A stretch of 64,000 nucleotides of DNA from Siphonodentalium dalli (taxonomy: Eukaryota > Mollusca > Scaphopoda > Gadilida > Siphonodentaliidae), in NCBI GenBank assembly GCA_032622095.1, contig CP136062.1:157408875-157472874 (forward strand). The letters are read 5' to 3'. Below are positions 1 through 10,959 of the stretch, one piece after another (the first letter of the stretch is position 1; each line of letters opens with the position of its first letter). The notes beneath the pieces were generated by a model. That model was not told the origin of the DNA. It searched no databases and worked only from the letters and a program-made list of their open reading frames with translations. The translations under genes were made by a program, and so were the position numbers.

Positions 1-340
1 TTTTAACGGTAACTCCCAGCTGTAAATCCCAAACAAATTCTTACGCACCCCTCCCCCAATTGAAATTTACAAGAAAATAGGAACGCTTCAGTTGATGCCA
101 GTCTAGTTTATCGGATTCGAGATTTTCTTGTATAGTTTTCAAAATGTTCTCACCACGGGCCGAACAACCATGAACAGCCCGGTGTGTCCTGGTCTCTTGT
201 CCGTAGCCGTGTGCATTTGTCTGGAGTTAGACCGCTAGATGTTAGATTTTATGCAATTTTTCAGGTAAAAATATCTGAATGGTCTCATACCGGGAATATA
301 TAGAACCATGGTTTATGAATATATATGATATTAGACCAGA

Positions 341-487
341 GGTGCAAATGGAATTATGCAAAAACATGTATTTGGTCTGCATCTGATTCAAGGGGGGGGG
401 GGGGGTGCAAATGGAATTATGCAAAAATATGTATTTAATCTGATTCTGATTCAAGGGGGGGGGGGAGGGTGCAGTTGGAATTTTCCA
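341..487. repeat. Short tandem duplication with poly-G tracts
   Basis: Two units of about 63 bases, each containing GGTGCAAATGGAATTATGCA and ending in a run of 11-14 G, are followed by a third partial unit (GGGTGCAGTTGGAATTTTCC). The G-runs are separated by about 60 bases and may be slippage-prone. No coding role is apparent. Confidence 0.7.
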
Positions 488-577
488 AGGTGGACTATGG
501 ACGCCCCCCCCCTCCCCCAAACAGATGGGCCGGTATTATATTAATTTCCCGGGCCGGTTTCTTGGCCCAGTCCGCCT

Positions 578-903
578 CTGCCGGTGTAACACGTCACCTC
601 CTCCTGTCTGGATATCTTCCTCCATGGGGGAGTGTATTTGCGAATGTCCTCAGATATCTCACTCGCACACCCTGGGCGTTTTCCCCCATGTATGACTAAA
701 AGAAAATTCACTCATTTAATATCGTTTGACCCTGAAATGGCCAGAAAGAAATGTTTTATGAGATTTAAGTTTGTTTTTTTATTTTTGTTTGTTCAAGTAA
801 CATATATCAAATGAGTGAAATTTTATTTTAGTCATTCATGGGGGGGGGGGGGGTATCCAGAGTGGGGGATCTATCCAGGGGGAGATATCTGTTACACCGG
901 TAT
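578..903. mobile_element. Fold-back MITE-like element
   Basis: The left end reads GCCGGTGTAACA and the right end TGTTACACCGG. Inside, the arms stay complementary: ATGACTAAAAGAAAATTCACTCAT on the left matches ATGAGTGAAATTTTATTTTAGTCAT on the right, counting mismatches, and CTCC/GGGGGA blocks also pair. The loop is AT-rich (about 720-810). Its length of about 325 bp, inverted ends and lack of a gene suggest a non-autonomous DNA element. I could not define a target duplication. Confidence 0.6.
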
Positions 904-2668
904 ATGATACCGGTACATGTATTTGTAGCTGTTTCTGACCATCATGCAGCATTTGAATGGATATAATTTACTGTTATAACTCGGCCCCCGGGTGATCAAT
1001 TTGGATGATGTATCTTAATAATATGTATATGATCAGTCATTCCTCTTTTCTGATGTCATTACAAGCATTAAAATCTTTTTTTTTCAGACAGGAGGAGCTG
1101 CTTGACTGGATTGAGACATCAAAATTTCATTCAAGGCCTGATATGATTATCTGATAACCAATCATAGAATCATGTTTCCTGTCAGAGTGCTTCTTGCAGA
1201 CACTGCATGGTGACCCTTAATACCAATATTATTAATTCTGTCCAAGACTGGATGAGGAAGGATTTCAAATGTTATTCGGTGTACATGTACTGGATACATG
1301 TACTGTATACATGTACTGTAGATGTTATCGGTATTCGTCCATGCATGACAATGATCATGACATGTGTGTTGTTGCAGTGTGACAGTGAGTCCTGAGTCTC
1401 CTGACTATACACATGTACCATATGTATACATACGGACGGTATGCACTGAATCCAGTACCATGCTTACCTGGTAACTAGTGCACACTGCAGCGAAGGGGAG
1501 GCTTTAATTTATAACCAAATGACGATCAATGTGTTCATCAAAGGCAAAAATGACACATATATGTATGCATTCCTTCCTTGATGGAGACCGATCAGTGACC
1601 TCTACATTTTATCAGACTTATGTGGTGAAAATCTTGGCAAGTGAAGTTAGTGAATTCAATTCTACAACAGACATGTACTTGTATACTTCATCGAGTCTCA
1701 GAAAATGTGCACTATGGCATCCAGCGTATGCATAAACTTTTTTATATTTCATACTACATTGACCAGAATTTGGAGGTGTACCCGTTTCAAATTTCCACAC
1801 AAAGCACAACAGTACCCATGGAACAGTCTCAAGCCTTGTTTCTGAGCTTATCTGAAGGATATGAACTTTTAAGTGACATATTATTGCAGTATGTCAATAT
1901 AATCAGATTCATGTACACATACAGGCCTTAAAATCCATAACAGAATCAAAATATTCTAATGTTCCTTTATCTTTGTCAACCTGATGTATCACCAAGTAAT
2001 CTGTACAAGGAGCGTAAAGTGGCTTATACATGTACCATACATGCACATTTAAAGATAGATAATCCCGAGTTCACGCTCCTCAATTACTATTTCTTTGGCT
2101 TCGGGGGTAAAAATAATTGATTCAAGTCGAGGAACACACCCTTTAAAGTTCTGAGTTACAAAATATAAAAAATTTTAATCTGTTATTTTTCATCGCCTTG
2201 AATATTTCCCGGCCTAGCAAATATTCAACGAGCCGACTGAGTCGACTGACCTAATCTTGATACCAAGTTGCGATGAACAAAATGTTGATATATAACATGT
2301 TTTGGAAAATGTTACACTAGAGTTGACAGTACTTAGTTAGCATTATGTTTTGGTATTTAATCGATTAAGAAATGTTGTTCTTGGAATCTGATGGTATGGA
2401 GACCATCAATTCAGATTGTTTACCTTTAATTGTCCATGCTGACTTTAAAGCATAACATATGTTATCTTTATTTTTTGTATCCCTGCATAAAATGGGGTGA
2501 TAAATTTATATTATACTCACATCTGGTCTTTCGATATTCTGTGAGTTAATTAATTTATATGAAAGAATGTCATTGCATGCTAGCAATTCTGATAAACATC
2601 ACTGTTACAGTGACATTACCATCCAATGTTGAATAAGTCCAATAAGATGCAAAAGTTTAATAAAAAAC
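904..2668. other. Stretch without recognised gene
   Basis: AT-rich sequence with many short ATGTAC/GTACAT palindromes (notably 1280-1330) and only short chance ORFs. I saw no splice-bounded coding exon, RNA gene or long repeat. Confidence 0.5.
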
Positions 2669-2930
2669 TTAACCCTTCCATGATTGGAGATTCTTGAAAT
2701 GTTGCTAAAACCCTGCGCCCATGCATTCTCTTATATTTGCGAGTCTCCAAAATGGAGCCTCACATATATAAGAGAATACATGGCCTAACAATATTTACCT
2801 TGACCTTGTAATCCAGTGCATTCTCTTATACATATGAGGCTTCCTATGTGAGACTTGCATATATACAAGAATTCACTGGTACATGATCTTTAATGCTGCA
2901 CCAGCGCAGCTCTCATCATGAAAGGGTTAA
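2669..2930. mobile_element. TTAA-flanked MITE (piggyBac-like ends)
   Basis: TTAA at 2669-2672 is followed by CCCTTCCATGATTGGAG. The right end is CTCTCATCATGAAAGGG followed by TTAA at 2927-2930, giving terminal inverted repeats of about 17 bp with three mismatches. The interior holds several self-complementary blocks built on GCATTCTCTTATA and its complement. TTAA target duplication with CCC-type ends is typical of the piggyBac superfamily, but no transposase is present. The interior motif recurs at 25132-25587, 50826-51035 and 58285-58490. Confidence 0.65.
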
Positions 2931-4018
2931 ACATTGCATGGCCAAAGCATTGAAAAATATTCTGAAAATAAGATTTTAATAGACTAAAATATGTTTAACC
3001 TTCTACGCGATTACTAGTAGCAATGTTTGTTGACAAATCACTGTAACAGTTTTGTTTACACAGCAATGGTTCCAACAGGAGAAATTTCGTTATTGGAAAA
3101 CTTTCAATAATTAATATAGGAATCAGGAATTCATGTTTTTCTGAGTGGTGATGTTTTTACGAACTGTTGTATGTTATATGTTTGGCATATTTACTCACTA
3201 TGAGTGCCTTGGGTCCCTTTAAAATGATTTGAAACACTCAATGAAATATCTGCACACCAGTAGATTATTTTGTAGGGATTTTATTGTGATGAGAGTCAGA
3301 ATCATGATTCGTCGGTTGAGTCTGGTAAAAAGCAGCTGATTTGATGTAGAAATGCTATAGTTTGATTCTTGCAAAATTTTAAGGCCTGTATACATTCGCT
3401 TTTATCCATCAAAGGTGCCCCAGACACTTCATACCGCTATACTCATATTATGTACATGTACCTTGTTTTACAAACTTTTATGTTATTTTTTTATAAGAAC
3501 ATAGAGGGCAGCCATTCCCAAGAGTGATGATTTCAAACCTGCATATACTTAAAGTAATTGACCATCTCTAACGTGGTGTTACCCAGGTAATGCTGTGGTA
3601 TTACACTGCAGTAATTTCCAACACCATGGTAAGGTTGTCACTTGAACACAAAACAGCACCACGATGGATGCGGTATGCAATTAAAATGCAGTGATTCTCC
3701 TTATATCTTTGGAACTTAAAGGAATGGATGGCCTTCGTTATAGGTTATAATTTATAAATAACATTTACAAAAAGTTTCCCAAGAATATACTAATAGTATA
3801 GGATAATGTTCATATGAATGCGTTATTATCCACAAAACACACTTTGTGTGAGTCAATCGTTTGTTTATATACAGCAGTAAATAGTGAGCGATAAGCAAAA
3901 CACTCAACACCGTTGCGATTGTTTAATTGAGCGATTCATGGTGACCCATTCAACACTGCAAAATCTTGAGAGGTTATAGAAGAGTAGCCGGACAGGACTC
4001 AATCCAAAACAGTTTCAA
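2931..4018. other. Stretch without recognised gene
   Basis: AT-rich sequence. A small GGTGTTACCCAGGTAATGC/GGTATTACACTGCAGTAA imperfect palindrome lies near 3575-3615. No ORF or splice structure was supported. Confidence 0.5.
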
Positions 4019-4240
4019 CTGCAGTATTGCTCTAAGTAATCAACTCCTTAACCACAGCAGAATTATGGGTAACTTTTCAGGATTTAGTCGGAAATATGGC
4101 TTGTTGCCATTCATCGGAAAGCTCTCAGAGCTTTCCGATGAATGGCAACAAGCCATATTTCCGACTAAATCCTGAAAAGTTACCCATAATTCTACTGTGT
4201 TTAAGGAGTCGATTATACTCAGGCCATTACTGTATTCGAT
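4019..4240. mobile_element. Large near-perfect fold-back hairpin
   Basis: An inverted repeat is centred at about 4123 (AAAGCTCTCAGAGCTTT). The inner arms of about 75 bases (roughly 4049-4122 and 4124-4197) look identical, and homology decays outward to about 4020 and 4240. There is essentially no loop. Such a long snap-back palindrome is most simply a fold-back transposon or the product of an inverted duplication. The short ORFs read across it are artefacts of the palindrome. Confidence 0.7.
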
Positions 4241-4905
4241 ATCTCAAGCTGTTGCATACCGAAAAGACTTGGGCTAGTACCTGAACAGTAAACCTGCAAT
4301 CTGCATGATTCATGAAACAGCTATTTAAACCATGCTGTATATACTCAGAATTACACAATTTTGTGTATGGGTTTGTTGATATGACATGAGTGCTAGCGCA
4401 CAATGACGGAATGAACAGCACACCCTAGAGTTCTATCTTTCCTCAATGGCACAAGTGCCGTATCAACAAATCCATTAATACAAAAAGTTTCTTTCTGTGT
4501 TTATTACACATCACCCGTCCTAGAATATGTGCATTTAAAAATACAGGGTTACGATGTTTATTAAGGCACATACAGTGCTTGTTTTGTCATGTGTGATGAT
4601 TTTTTTTCCTATCGTTTGAACTGGATACTCAAATAACAGAAATTGTTATATTTTTTTTTTGCAACCGACAGATTTGAGGTAACTCTTTCTACAAATATAT
4701 TGAAAATCATGTGTCGGGATGTAATTATTAGCAATCAATATATTTTTTGTTGCGTATATAGGTTTATACAATTTTAAGAGGCAGAACAAGATACAGGTAC
4801 TTTGTATAGTTTCATTTCGCGAATGTACACAGTATCTTGTTTGGCCACTTGCAATTTTAGAAACCCATAACTGTAACGAGAAATTGTTGATTGTATATTT
4901 AAAGT
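4241..4905. other. Stretch without recognised gene
   Basis: AT-rich single-copy-looking sequence between the hairpin and the MITE. Nothing recognised. Confidence 0.5.
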
Positions 4906-5405
4906 TTAAAGGTACGGGAGGCCTTGGCGGTGGGTATGCTGTGAAAATATTTCCACCGGTCAAAAACTGCCAAAAACAGAAAGAATATTAAAATGCAGAC
5001 ATACTTTGTCCGTATACAAATAAGAAATATCGCATAAACAGTATGTTATTGTCATATGTTTGATCATTCTTATGTAAACAAAAGCATAAAAAGGTACTTT
5101 CCTGGTTTTGTTTATATTATGATGGTAAACATAAAGAGCGTTCATTGTTGCTGAATTTTGATATGGAACGAATAAAGAGCATTTATATCATTTGTGTGTG
5201 ATTAGCCAGTAACACTGTGCTGCATTCTGTAACACAATCAGGCTCCTGCTTAGGTAAAATATAGTAGGTCTTTATGATAGCATGCTGTTTACGCGATGGT
5301 CATGGTATATATGAACAAAACTGTATGCGTTTTAATGTTTTTCTGTTTACGGTGATTGAAACAAATATGAATATTTTCGACAACTAAGGCCTCCCGTGCC
5401 TTTAA
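4906..5405. mobile_element. 500-bp TTAA-flanked MITE, copy 1
   Basis: TTAA (4906-4909) precedes AGGTACGGGAGGCCTT. The right end is AAGGCCTCCCGTGCCT followed by TTAA (5402-5405), giving inverted repeats of about 16 bp. A second copy lies at 44387-44888 in the same orientation and is very similar throughout. The interior has no ORF of note and carries AATAAAGAGC-type motifs. Length, inverted ends and TTAA flanks indicate a non-autonomous DNA transposon. Confidence 0.8.
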
Positions 5406-5509
5406 GCCCCCTTAGTGTCTCTATTATACATTTAACGATGATATTTACAAAGAAGTTTTTATATTCAGAATAAATGTCAATTGTATATTTTAAAACACAA
5501 TTGAAATTA

Positions 5510-6066
5510 TATATTAATTTAAAATTAAATGTTTTTCTTAATTAAGAATTGTTTTCTAATATATCTTTCCTAATTGGGAAAAATATTCCTAGTTAAGAAA
5601 ACTTGTTTGCCTTACTTAGATTTATTTTCCTGCTTGAGAAAATCTCATTCTAGAAAAAATTGGCATCACTTAAGAAAAAATATCTGACGATATTTCTAAC
5701 TATAGAAAATACAATTTCTTGTTCTAGATTAATTGTATAGCTTTCTTAAATTTCTAGCTATTCTCCCAAGATAATCGCAGTATCTTAAACTTATCTTATT
5801 TCAAGAAAAATAAACTTATGTGAGAAAAACAATCTTTCCTACATTAAGAAAAAAAAATCTATACTAAGATTTTTTTACTAGGATTTTCTTACTAAGATTA
5901 CTGTGTTTTCTTAAAGAAATTTTCTCAGACAAGAAAATTTCCCACCCTTTCATTTCTTGACCTAGAAAATATGTTTTTTCTTATTTTTCTAGCTATTCTC
6001 CCAAGATAATATCTCATTTCAAGATTTTTTTTTTCCTGAATTGAGAAAATATTTTTGGCAGTGATA
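5510..6066. repeat. AT-rich AAGAAAA/TTTTCTT repeat element
   Basis: The block is dominated by alternating TTTTCTTA and TAAGAAAA motifs. A duplicated phrase, CTAGCTATTCTCCCAAGATA, occurs at about 5754 and 5989. The right edge ends in TATTTTTGGCAGTGA. The composition and the TTTTTGGCAGTG end resemble a type of MITE I remember from teleost genomes, so a decayed DNA-transposon derivative is likely. I could not locate a matching left terminus. Confidence 0.45.
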
Positions 6067-6155
6067 GTAACGTAGTTACAGTAGTAATTTTCATTATCTT
6101 AACCCACCGATTCTGGTGGAAATTTGTTAAACGACATTTACCAAGGTTAGCCATT

Positions 6156-6323
6156 ATGTATAATAAGCAGTTAGACCAGCGACCTGAGGATATCCCGAAT
6201 TCCGTGTTCAAAGAGCCCATAGACGAAACAATGGAGACGGATGCACCAAAGCCGTCTGCGCTATTCCGGGACAACACTCATGAACGCCTACATGTATATC
6301 CAATTATAGCCGCCAGAGGCTGA
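6156..6323 (+). CDS. Small 55-aa ORF, unrecognised
   Basis: An open frame starts with MYNKQLDQRPEDIP and ends with HVYPIIAARG before TGA. Its composition (acidic and polar, with METDAPKPSAL in the middle) looks more protein-like than the surrounding AT-rich frames. It lies 470 bases upstream of the 173-aa ORF at 6791, also on the plus strand, and could be an earlier exon or leader ORF of the same element. No family was recognised, and chance occurrence remains possible. Confidence 0.25.
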   Translation: MYNKQLDQRPEDIPNSVFKEPIDETMETDAPKPSALFRDNTHERLHVYPIIAARG

Positions 6324-6790
6324 CCACATCTGTGGCGGATTTGGATTAGTATTAATTATGTATCATATATAAATGTGTTCCGCATTTCCCCCGTAATTAT
6401 TTTTGCGCGGATATTAGAATCGTTGCATGTATATAGACATTTATGCATTTCATATATTTCAAATATTAATTGTTGCGTAACGATGTCCATGGTATTATAG
6501 TTGTATAATTATCAGAATTATTATAGCAAGCGTTAAATAGGGACTATAAATCCCGACATTCAGTCATACGTTTTGATGATTGAAATCAATCACCCCGACT
6601 TATCTTGTGTTTAACTGTTCGTCAACCGCTCCATCTATATAATTAGTTGTAAATTCCATTTTCGTATTGGGCCGATCTGACGACCCTCAAGCGATACCGA
6701 TAAATTGGAAAAGTAACCATTGTGTATACTGACTGTGTCATTTGTTCTCAAACCTCACACAAATATCCGTTTGAGTATTACAGGCCGACC

Positions 6791-7312
6791 ATGGCGGTGG
6801 AACAAGGGTCGACCAGTTGTCAGAACCTACCCCCATACTCGGACATTGAGGACGAAAATACCTCGACATCCGATGATGACGATATGACACCCAATTCAGA
6901 TGCACGACCATCCACCAGCAGGCGGCCGCATGAAAGCTACCTCGACATGATGCCGCGCATGCAGTCACCCACGTCCTACAACCAGCCATGGGAACAGCCT
7001 TACAACGAGCATAGACGATATTACGCAATGCAGTCACCTCCCCCGCCTTACAGCCCGCCCAGAGAAACTGAAGATGCACTCATCGACATCGACCCCGATT
7101 GGTACTACTTCACGGACGAACACCGACAGCCGATCCAGACTCGCCAGCGAACCTACGCTAGAGCACGACAGCAGCCGTACCAACGACACCGACGGACATA
7201 CGAACAACGGAGGCCTCTCATTCACCGATGCCGCTGTTGCGAACTACTCCGACGAATCATCAACCTGCTACGCAGCGACGGATTGGACTTGCGATTTCAG
7301 GATCAACTTTAA
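6791..7312 (+). CDS. Unrecognised 173-aa proline/arginine-rich ORF
   Basis: The start ATG at 6791 sits in a good context (CCGACCATGG); the frame is also open upstream to 6722. The N-terminal part is acidic and Ser/Thr-rich (residues about 15-40, SDIEDENTSTSDDDD). The middle is rich in Pro, Tyr and Gln, with a PPPPYSPP segment (residues 78-85) containing a PPxY motif. The C-terminal 60 residues are Arg-rich and end with a CRCC cluster and a short amphipathic tail (LLRRIINLLRSDG...LRFQDQL). No catalytic domain is visible. PPxY motifs bind WW domains and occur in many structural proteins of retroelements, so a Gag/ORF1-like role is possible, but this is inference. The block is clearly GC-richer than its flanks, suggesting a mobile or recently inserted origin. 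The last 29 codons are repeated downstream (7412-7498). Confidence 0.45.
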   Translation: MAVEQGSTSCQNLPPYSDIEDENTSTSDDDDMTPNSDARPSTSRRPHESYLDMMPRMQSPTSYNQPWEQPYNEHRRYYAMQSPPPPYSPPRETEDALIDIDPDWYYFTDEHRQPIQTRQRTYARARQQPYQRHRRTYEQRRPLIHRCRCCELLRRIINLLRSDGLDLRFQDQL

Positions 7313-7498
7313 AATCAAAAAAGTCACAGCCAGTAGGTCGGAGTTGTCTGAGAGACGCCCAGACGACCCGATCTACACGAGACGGCCGACATCGAACCAG
7401 CTATCCATCGCCGATGCCGCTGTTGCGAAACACTTCGACGAATCATCGACCTGCTGCGCAGCGACGAATTGGACTTGCGATTTCAAGATCAACTTTAA
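7194..7498 (+). repeat. In-frame tandem duplication of ORF 3' end
   Basis: The segment 7226-7312 (CGATGCCGCTGTTGCGAA... to TAA) is repeated at 7412-7498, 186 bases (62 codons) away and therefore in the same frame. The two cassettes encode almost the same tail, with L/T, N/D and G/E replacements plus silent changes, and both end in the same TAA. The second copy is cut off from the first by in-frame stops after 7312, so it is either a relic or an alternative terminal exon. Confidence 0.75.
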
Positions 7499-8290
7499 AT
7501 CGAAAAAGCGAAGGAGTAATGTGCCAAGACAACCCCAGGGACATAACTTTCAACCTGGGAAGAGGAAGGCAATATCTTAGTCGCGGGAGCCGCTAGTTTA
7601 CCACACATACTAGCGCCCCTGATGACTGGTCATCAACATTGCGACATCAAAACGAATTGGCGGACATCTAGCAGTAACCAGGCCGATACATACATACATA
7701 CATAGTAAGACAACTATGAAGTAAACAGAACGCTTAAGGGATTAGCGAGACGAGATACTTTACCTACGGCGCCCATTGAAACCTAACGCGGCACGAAGGC
7801 AATGATAAGATACCTGAAGAACACAGAGGAACACATAGGAAAATTACCTCGCATGAGCAGCCCAGGAACGCCCCATCCGATGGATCATGAAATGCGGATC
7901 CAGGCGGAATAACACCATGGTCCTATTTAGTGGCAAGCAAGATTGAGACCTGGACACACACACACAGTTCTAACCAACCACGCAGTGAAGACTAAGAACT
8001 CTCGGACACGTCGGGAAGCAGTTGGAAGCTATGGACGAAGATGCAAGGTAAACATTATGAGCTTGTATTCCTAACCACGTCCTACTGATGCGCCGACGAA
8101 GACGGAAGAAGAGCAGACGACAGGAAGGTGAACTCAACCGGAACTCAACCGAGTAGAAGACAAGAAGATACACACAATCCATGAAGACAGAAGAAGGCCC
8201 CGAATCGAACAGACGACAGGAAGAGAAACTCAACCAGGAGAAACCCAGATGCTGATGATTGAACATTATTGACTTTGTTGTAAATAAATA
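7499..8290 (+). other. Possible 3' region of the unknown element
   Basis: Sequence downstream of the duplicated cassette stays purine-rich and GC-richer than the flanks, with short open segments (for example 7802-7909, starting MIRYLKNTEEH) and small internal repeats (ACTCAACCGGAACTCAACCG near 8131; CAGACGACAGGAAG near 8112 and 8210). It ends near an AATAAA at 8283-8288. I read it as the tail of the transcription unit containing the 6791 ORF; the boundaries are not defined. Confidence 0.3.
8283..8288 (+). promoter_or_regulatory. AATAAA polyadenylation-type hexamer
   Basis: AATAAA occurs in GTTGTAAATAAATAATC at the end of the GC-rich block, where composition returns to AT-rich. It would fit a cleavage signal for the 6.8-8.3 kb unit, but the hexamer is common by chance in such DNA. 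Confidence 0.3.
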
Positions 8291-8299
8291 ATCAAACCG

Positions 8300-9173
8300 T
8301 TCTGATAGCCTAAGAGTTATATGTACCCGTATTGGCACACAAATCGCCTGTCCAATCTAAAAAATAATTCGTTCTGAGTCCAAGAGATCCACATAAATTG
8401 ACATTTTTTATAATTTCAAGAAGATCTGTCTTAGGTATTGTACATATTATTTTGGATCCCGGAAGTTAGCTGTTTCCCTTTATTGTCAGTAAAACAACCG
8501 CCGAACGAAAAGTCACAAACCCTGCAACTATTAATTCCGATTCTTAGAATCGGCTTAACAGGGTTGAAGCGGCCATGACGGCACTGGCACGTGACCATGT
8601 TTACGCCTGTCAATCACAACTAATTTCAGATTTATATTTAGTGCCGTGTGACGTAATTTGGGGGAAGCCCACTACCGTTCAGAAATGAAAAGTTGATGGG
8701 AATGCAATAGACTCAGTATCAGTATGAATCTGAGTGTATGTTTACATAGACTGATAAAATACATGCAATCACTCCTCTTGAAATTTCAGACTCCAAACAA
8801 AACATTGGCACATTGTAAAGCACGTGGTTCCTAGATTTTATTTTTTTGGTGTGAGGTAAAAAATGTCAATATTTTTTTCATGCAATTCTGACTCTCGATT
8901 ATAAATCCCAAATTTAAAGGTACATTCCATGCTCGACGATATGATTTTTTTCATGCAGAAACTTTGCGCAGATGCCAATTCCGGTGACCGTGTACTCATT
9001 TATCACAATTTTTGGATAGTCAGGGCTGCAGGCCATTATATGTTAACACTGAGGCCTATGGGAAATAATTACTTCACTGTAACCTTTAGCGCCAGTGCAA
9101 CAAGGTAAGTGTACACGATAGATAAACAAGAAAACCAATGTCTCTCAAGATGGCGCTCAAGATCATGATCATA
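8300..9173. other. Stretch without recognised gene
   Basis: Mostly AT-rich. It contains one half of a repeat pair (9086-9125) described separately. Nothing else was recognised. Confidence 0.5.
9086..9125 (+). repeat. Dispersed repeat with splice-donor-like core, copy 1
   Basis: GCGCCAGTGCAACAAGGTAA continues as GTGTACACGATAGATAAA. The same phrase occurs at 13999-14040 with two or three differences. The core CAAG/GTAAGT is a perfect 5' splice-site consensus. Confidence 0.6.
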
Positions 9174-9268
9174 TATTATACTGGACTAGACGCTGCCTCT
9201 ATGAGGCTACGTCGTTACACTATGCACGTCGGAGCGTCATAGAGCCAGTATCTAGTCCAATACTATAC
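9174..9268. repeat. Short imperfect inverted repeat
   Basis: TACTGGACTAGACGCTGCCT pairs with the complement of the segment around CAGTATCTAGTCCAATA on the right. The loop is about 30 bases. A small hairpin MITE or palindrome; no gene. Confidence 0.5.
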
Positions 9269-10121
9269 GGACTGGTTAGAGTACCGTATACGGTACTTTA
9301 GCCAAACTGCTAAAAAAGTACCGTAGATTTATGCGCTGCTCGCATGACGTCATTTGTAACGTCAAATGCGCGCGTTCGTCACAACAATAGGAGCGCCCGA
9401 GCGCTGCTTTATTCAACGCCGATTCCACGGGCACAAGTATACTGAATGGAATTCGAGCGCTTTCGGACAACACGAGATAATTGGGGATTTGAATCCACGT
9501 AGGATGATTCATTTCCAATATCTAAATCACGTGGCTGGTTATAGTATTACTGTACATTATGGACTCGAAAGAGACTATATAGACGACATACCAGTACAAA
9601 ACGATTTGTGCATGGCTCAAGGGTTGCCATGACCATCACGTTCATATACGAAATAAAGAATCATTATTCAAAACACAGTTATGTCTGTATAATCACGTGG
9701 CATGTGCATCAAAATATAGGCCTATGGTACTCTAGTCAAAGTTCCGTATACCTTAGTTTAGCAGTCCGGCTAAAGTGCTGTATACGGTACTCTAGCCACG
9801 GCCTATATTATACACATGATTGTAATTATAGAACACTAGCAGGGTTACCCGGCGTTGCCCAGGTTAAAGTGGTGTGAAATGCATGCTGTGGATAGTTGGT
9901 GGGAATAGAGAATGCTCTTGCTCAAAGTGTTACACGTATTCTCATAAATTGTATACCCAAAATAGTATCAGAAAACATGATTCTTAGACATGGAATATAA
10001 GTAGTGGCCCGCCTTGTCGGATCGGAGCGTTTGCCATTTTGTTTATCGCGATGAATCCGTCCCACCAATAAAGAAGTATATAATTATGTGTTTACAAGTG
10101 CGTATACTTCATATGTTATAA

Positions 10122-10735
10122 CTAGAGGTGTGACTGTCCCAATGGGACTACGGATACCCCCCTGTTTTTAAAATACTAAGATGTTTCACATGTCAGTAAA
10201 CATTTAGTTAACATAATAAAATAACAGTTCCCATTGCAGGTGTACAACCATAACCCTAATCTTAAACCTATTGACCAAAAAATGTAGGAATAAAAGCTTG
10301 GACAAAATTATGTATGTTGCGAAACAAATTCTAAGTCGAAAAAGGGGAATAACTCCACCAAAAAATGTCGGACAGACGTCATAGTCGCAGGTGCACAAGT
10401 TCCCATGGTACTAAATATCTGGGCCACGTTTTAAAAAAATTGACCAAAAAATGTAGGAATAAAAGCTCGGACAAAAGTATACATGTTGCGAAAAATTTCT
10501 AAGTCGAAAAAGGGGGAATAACTCCAGCAAAAAAAGTCCGACAGACGTCATAATCGCAGGTGCACAGGTTCCCATGGTGGTTGATGTCTGTGCCAAGTTT
10601 CACGGAAATTGATCAAAAAACTGAGAAAAACTCCGGACAAATTTGTGTCCACGGACGGACGACGGACGGACGACGGACGGACAAGCTGACTCCTGTATAC
10701 CCCCCCCCCCCCTAACTTCGTTGCGGGGGTATAAA
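10122..10735 (-). mobile_element. Nested ACGG-rich repeat with Helitron-type end
   Basis: CTAG at 10122-10125 is preceded by A and followed inward by the hairpin GTCCCAATGGGAC (10136-10148), the layout of a Helitron 3' end on the minus strand. The body has 2-3 units of about 170 bp, each with TTCCCATGG, TTGACCAAAAAATGTAGGAA and GTCGAAAAAGGGG. It ends with an ACGG repeat (10648-10682) and the hairpin TATACCCCC...GGGGGTATA (10696-10733). Its 5' terminus is not certain. Confidence 0.45.
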
Positions 10736-10959
10736 GACAACAATTGGGTTTTACATTGAGATGTATCAATCAATCTAGTGGGTTAGACCAATATTTTTAG
10801 GACACCTGGTTATCATATCTCCATGAAGATACAGATGTTTTAAAGACATATCCAGGCGCTCCTCTGTTCATGGTGCTAATTATTCTCAGTTAATTAGTGC
10901 ATCTCCTCTCGCAATCCATGACCCAAAACGACACCAAATGTGATTTAATTAATCGTATC

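Noticed and set aside
6545-6565. TATAAA with TCAGTC initiator as promoter of the 6.8-kb ORF
   Set aside because: The spacing of about 17 bases is too short for a normal TATA/initiator pair.
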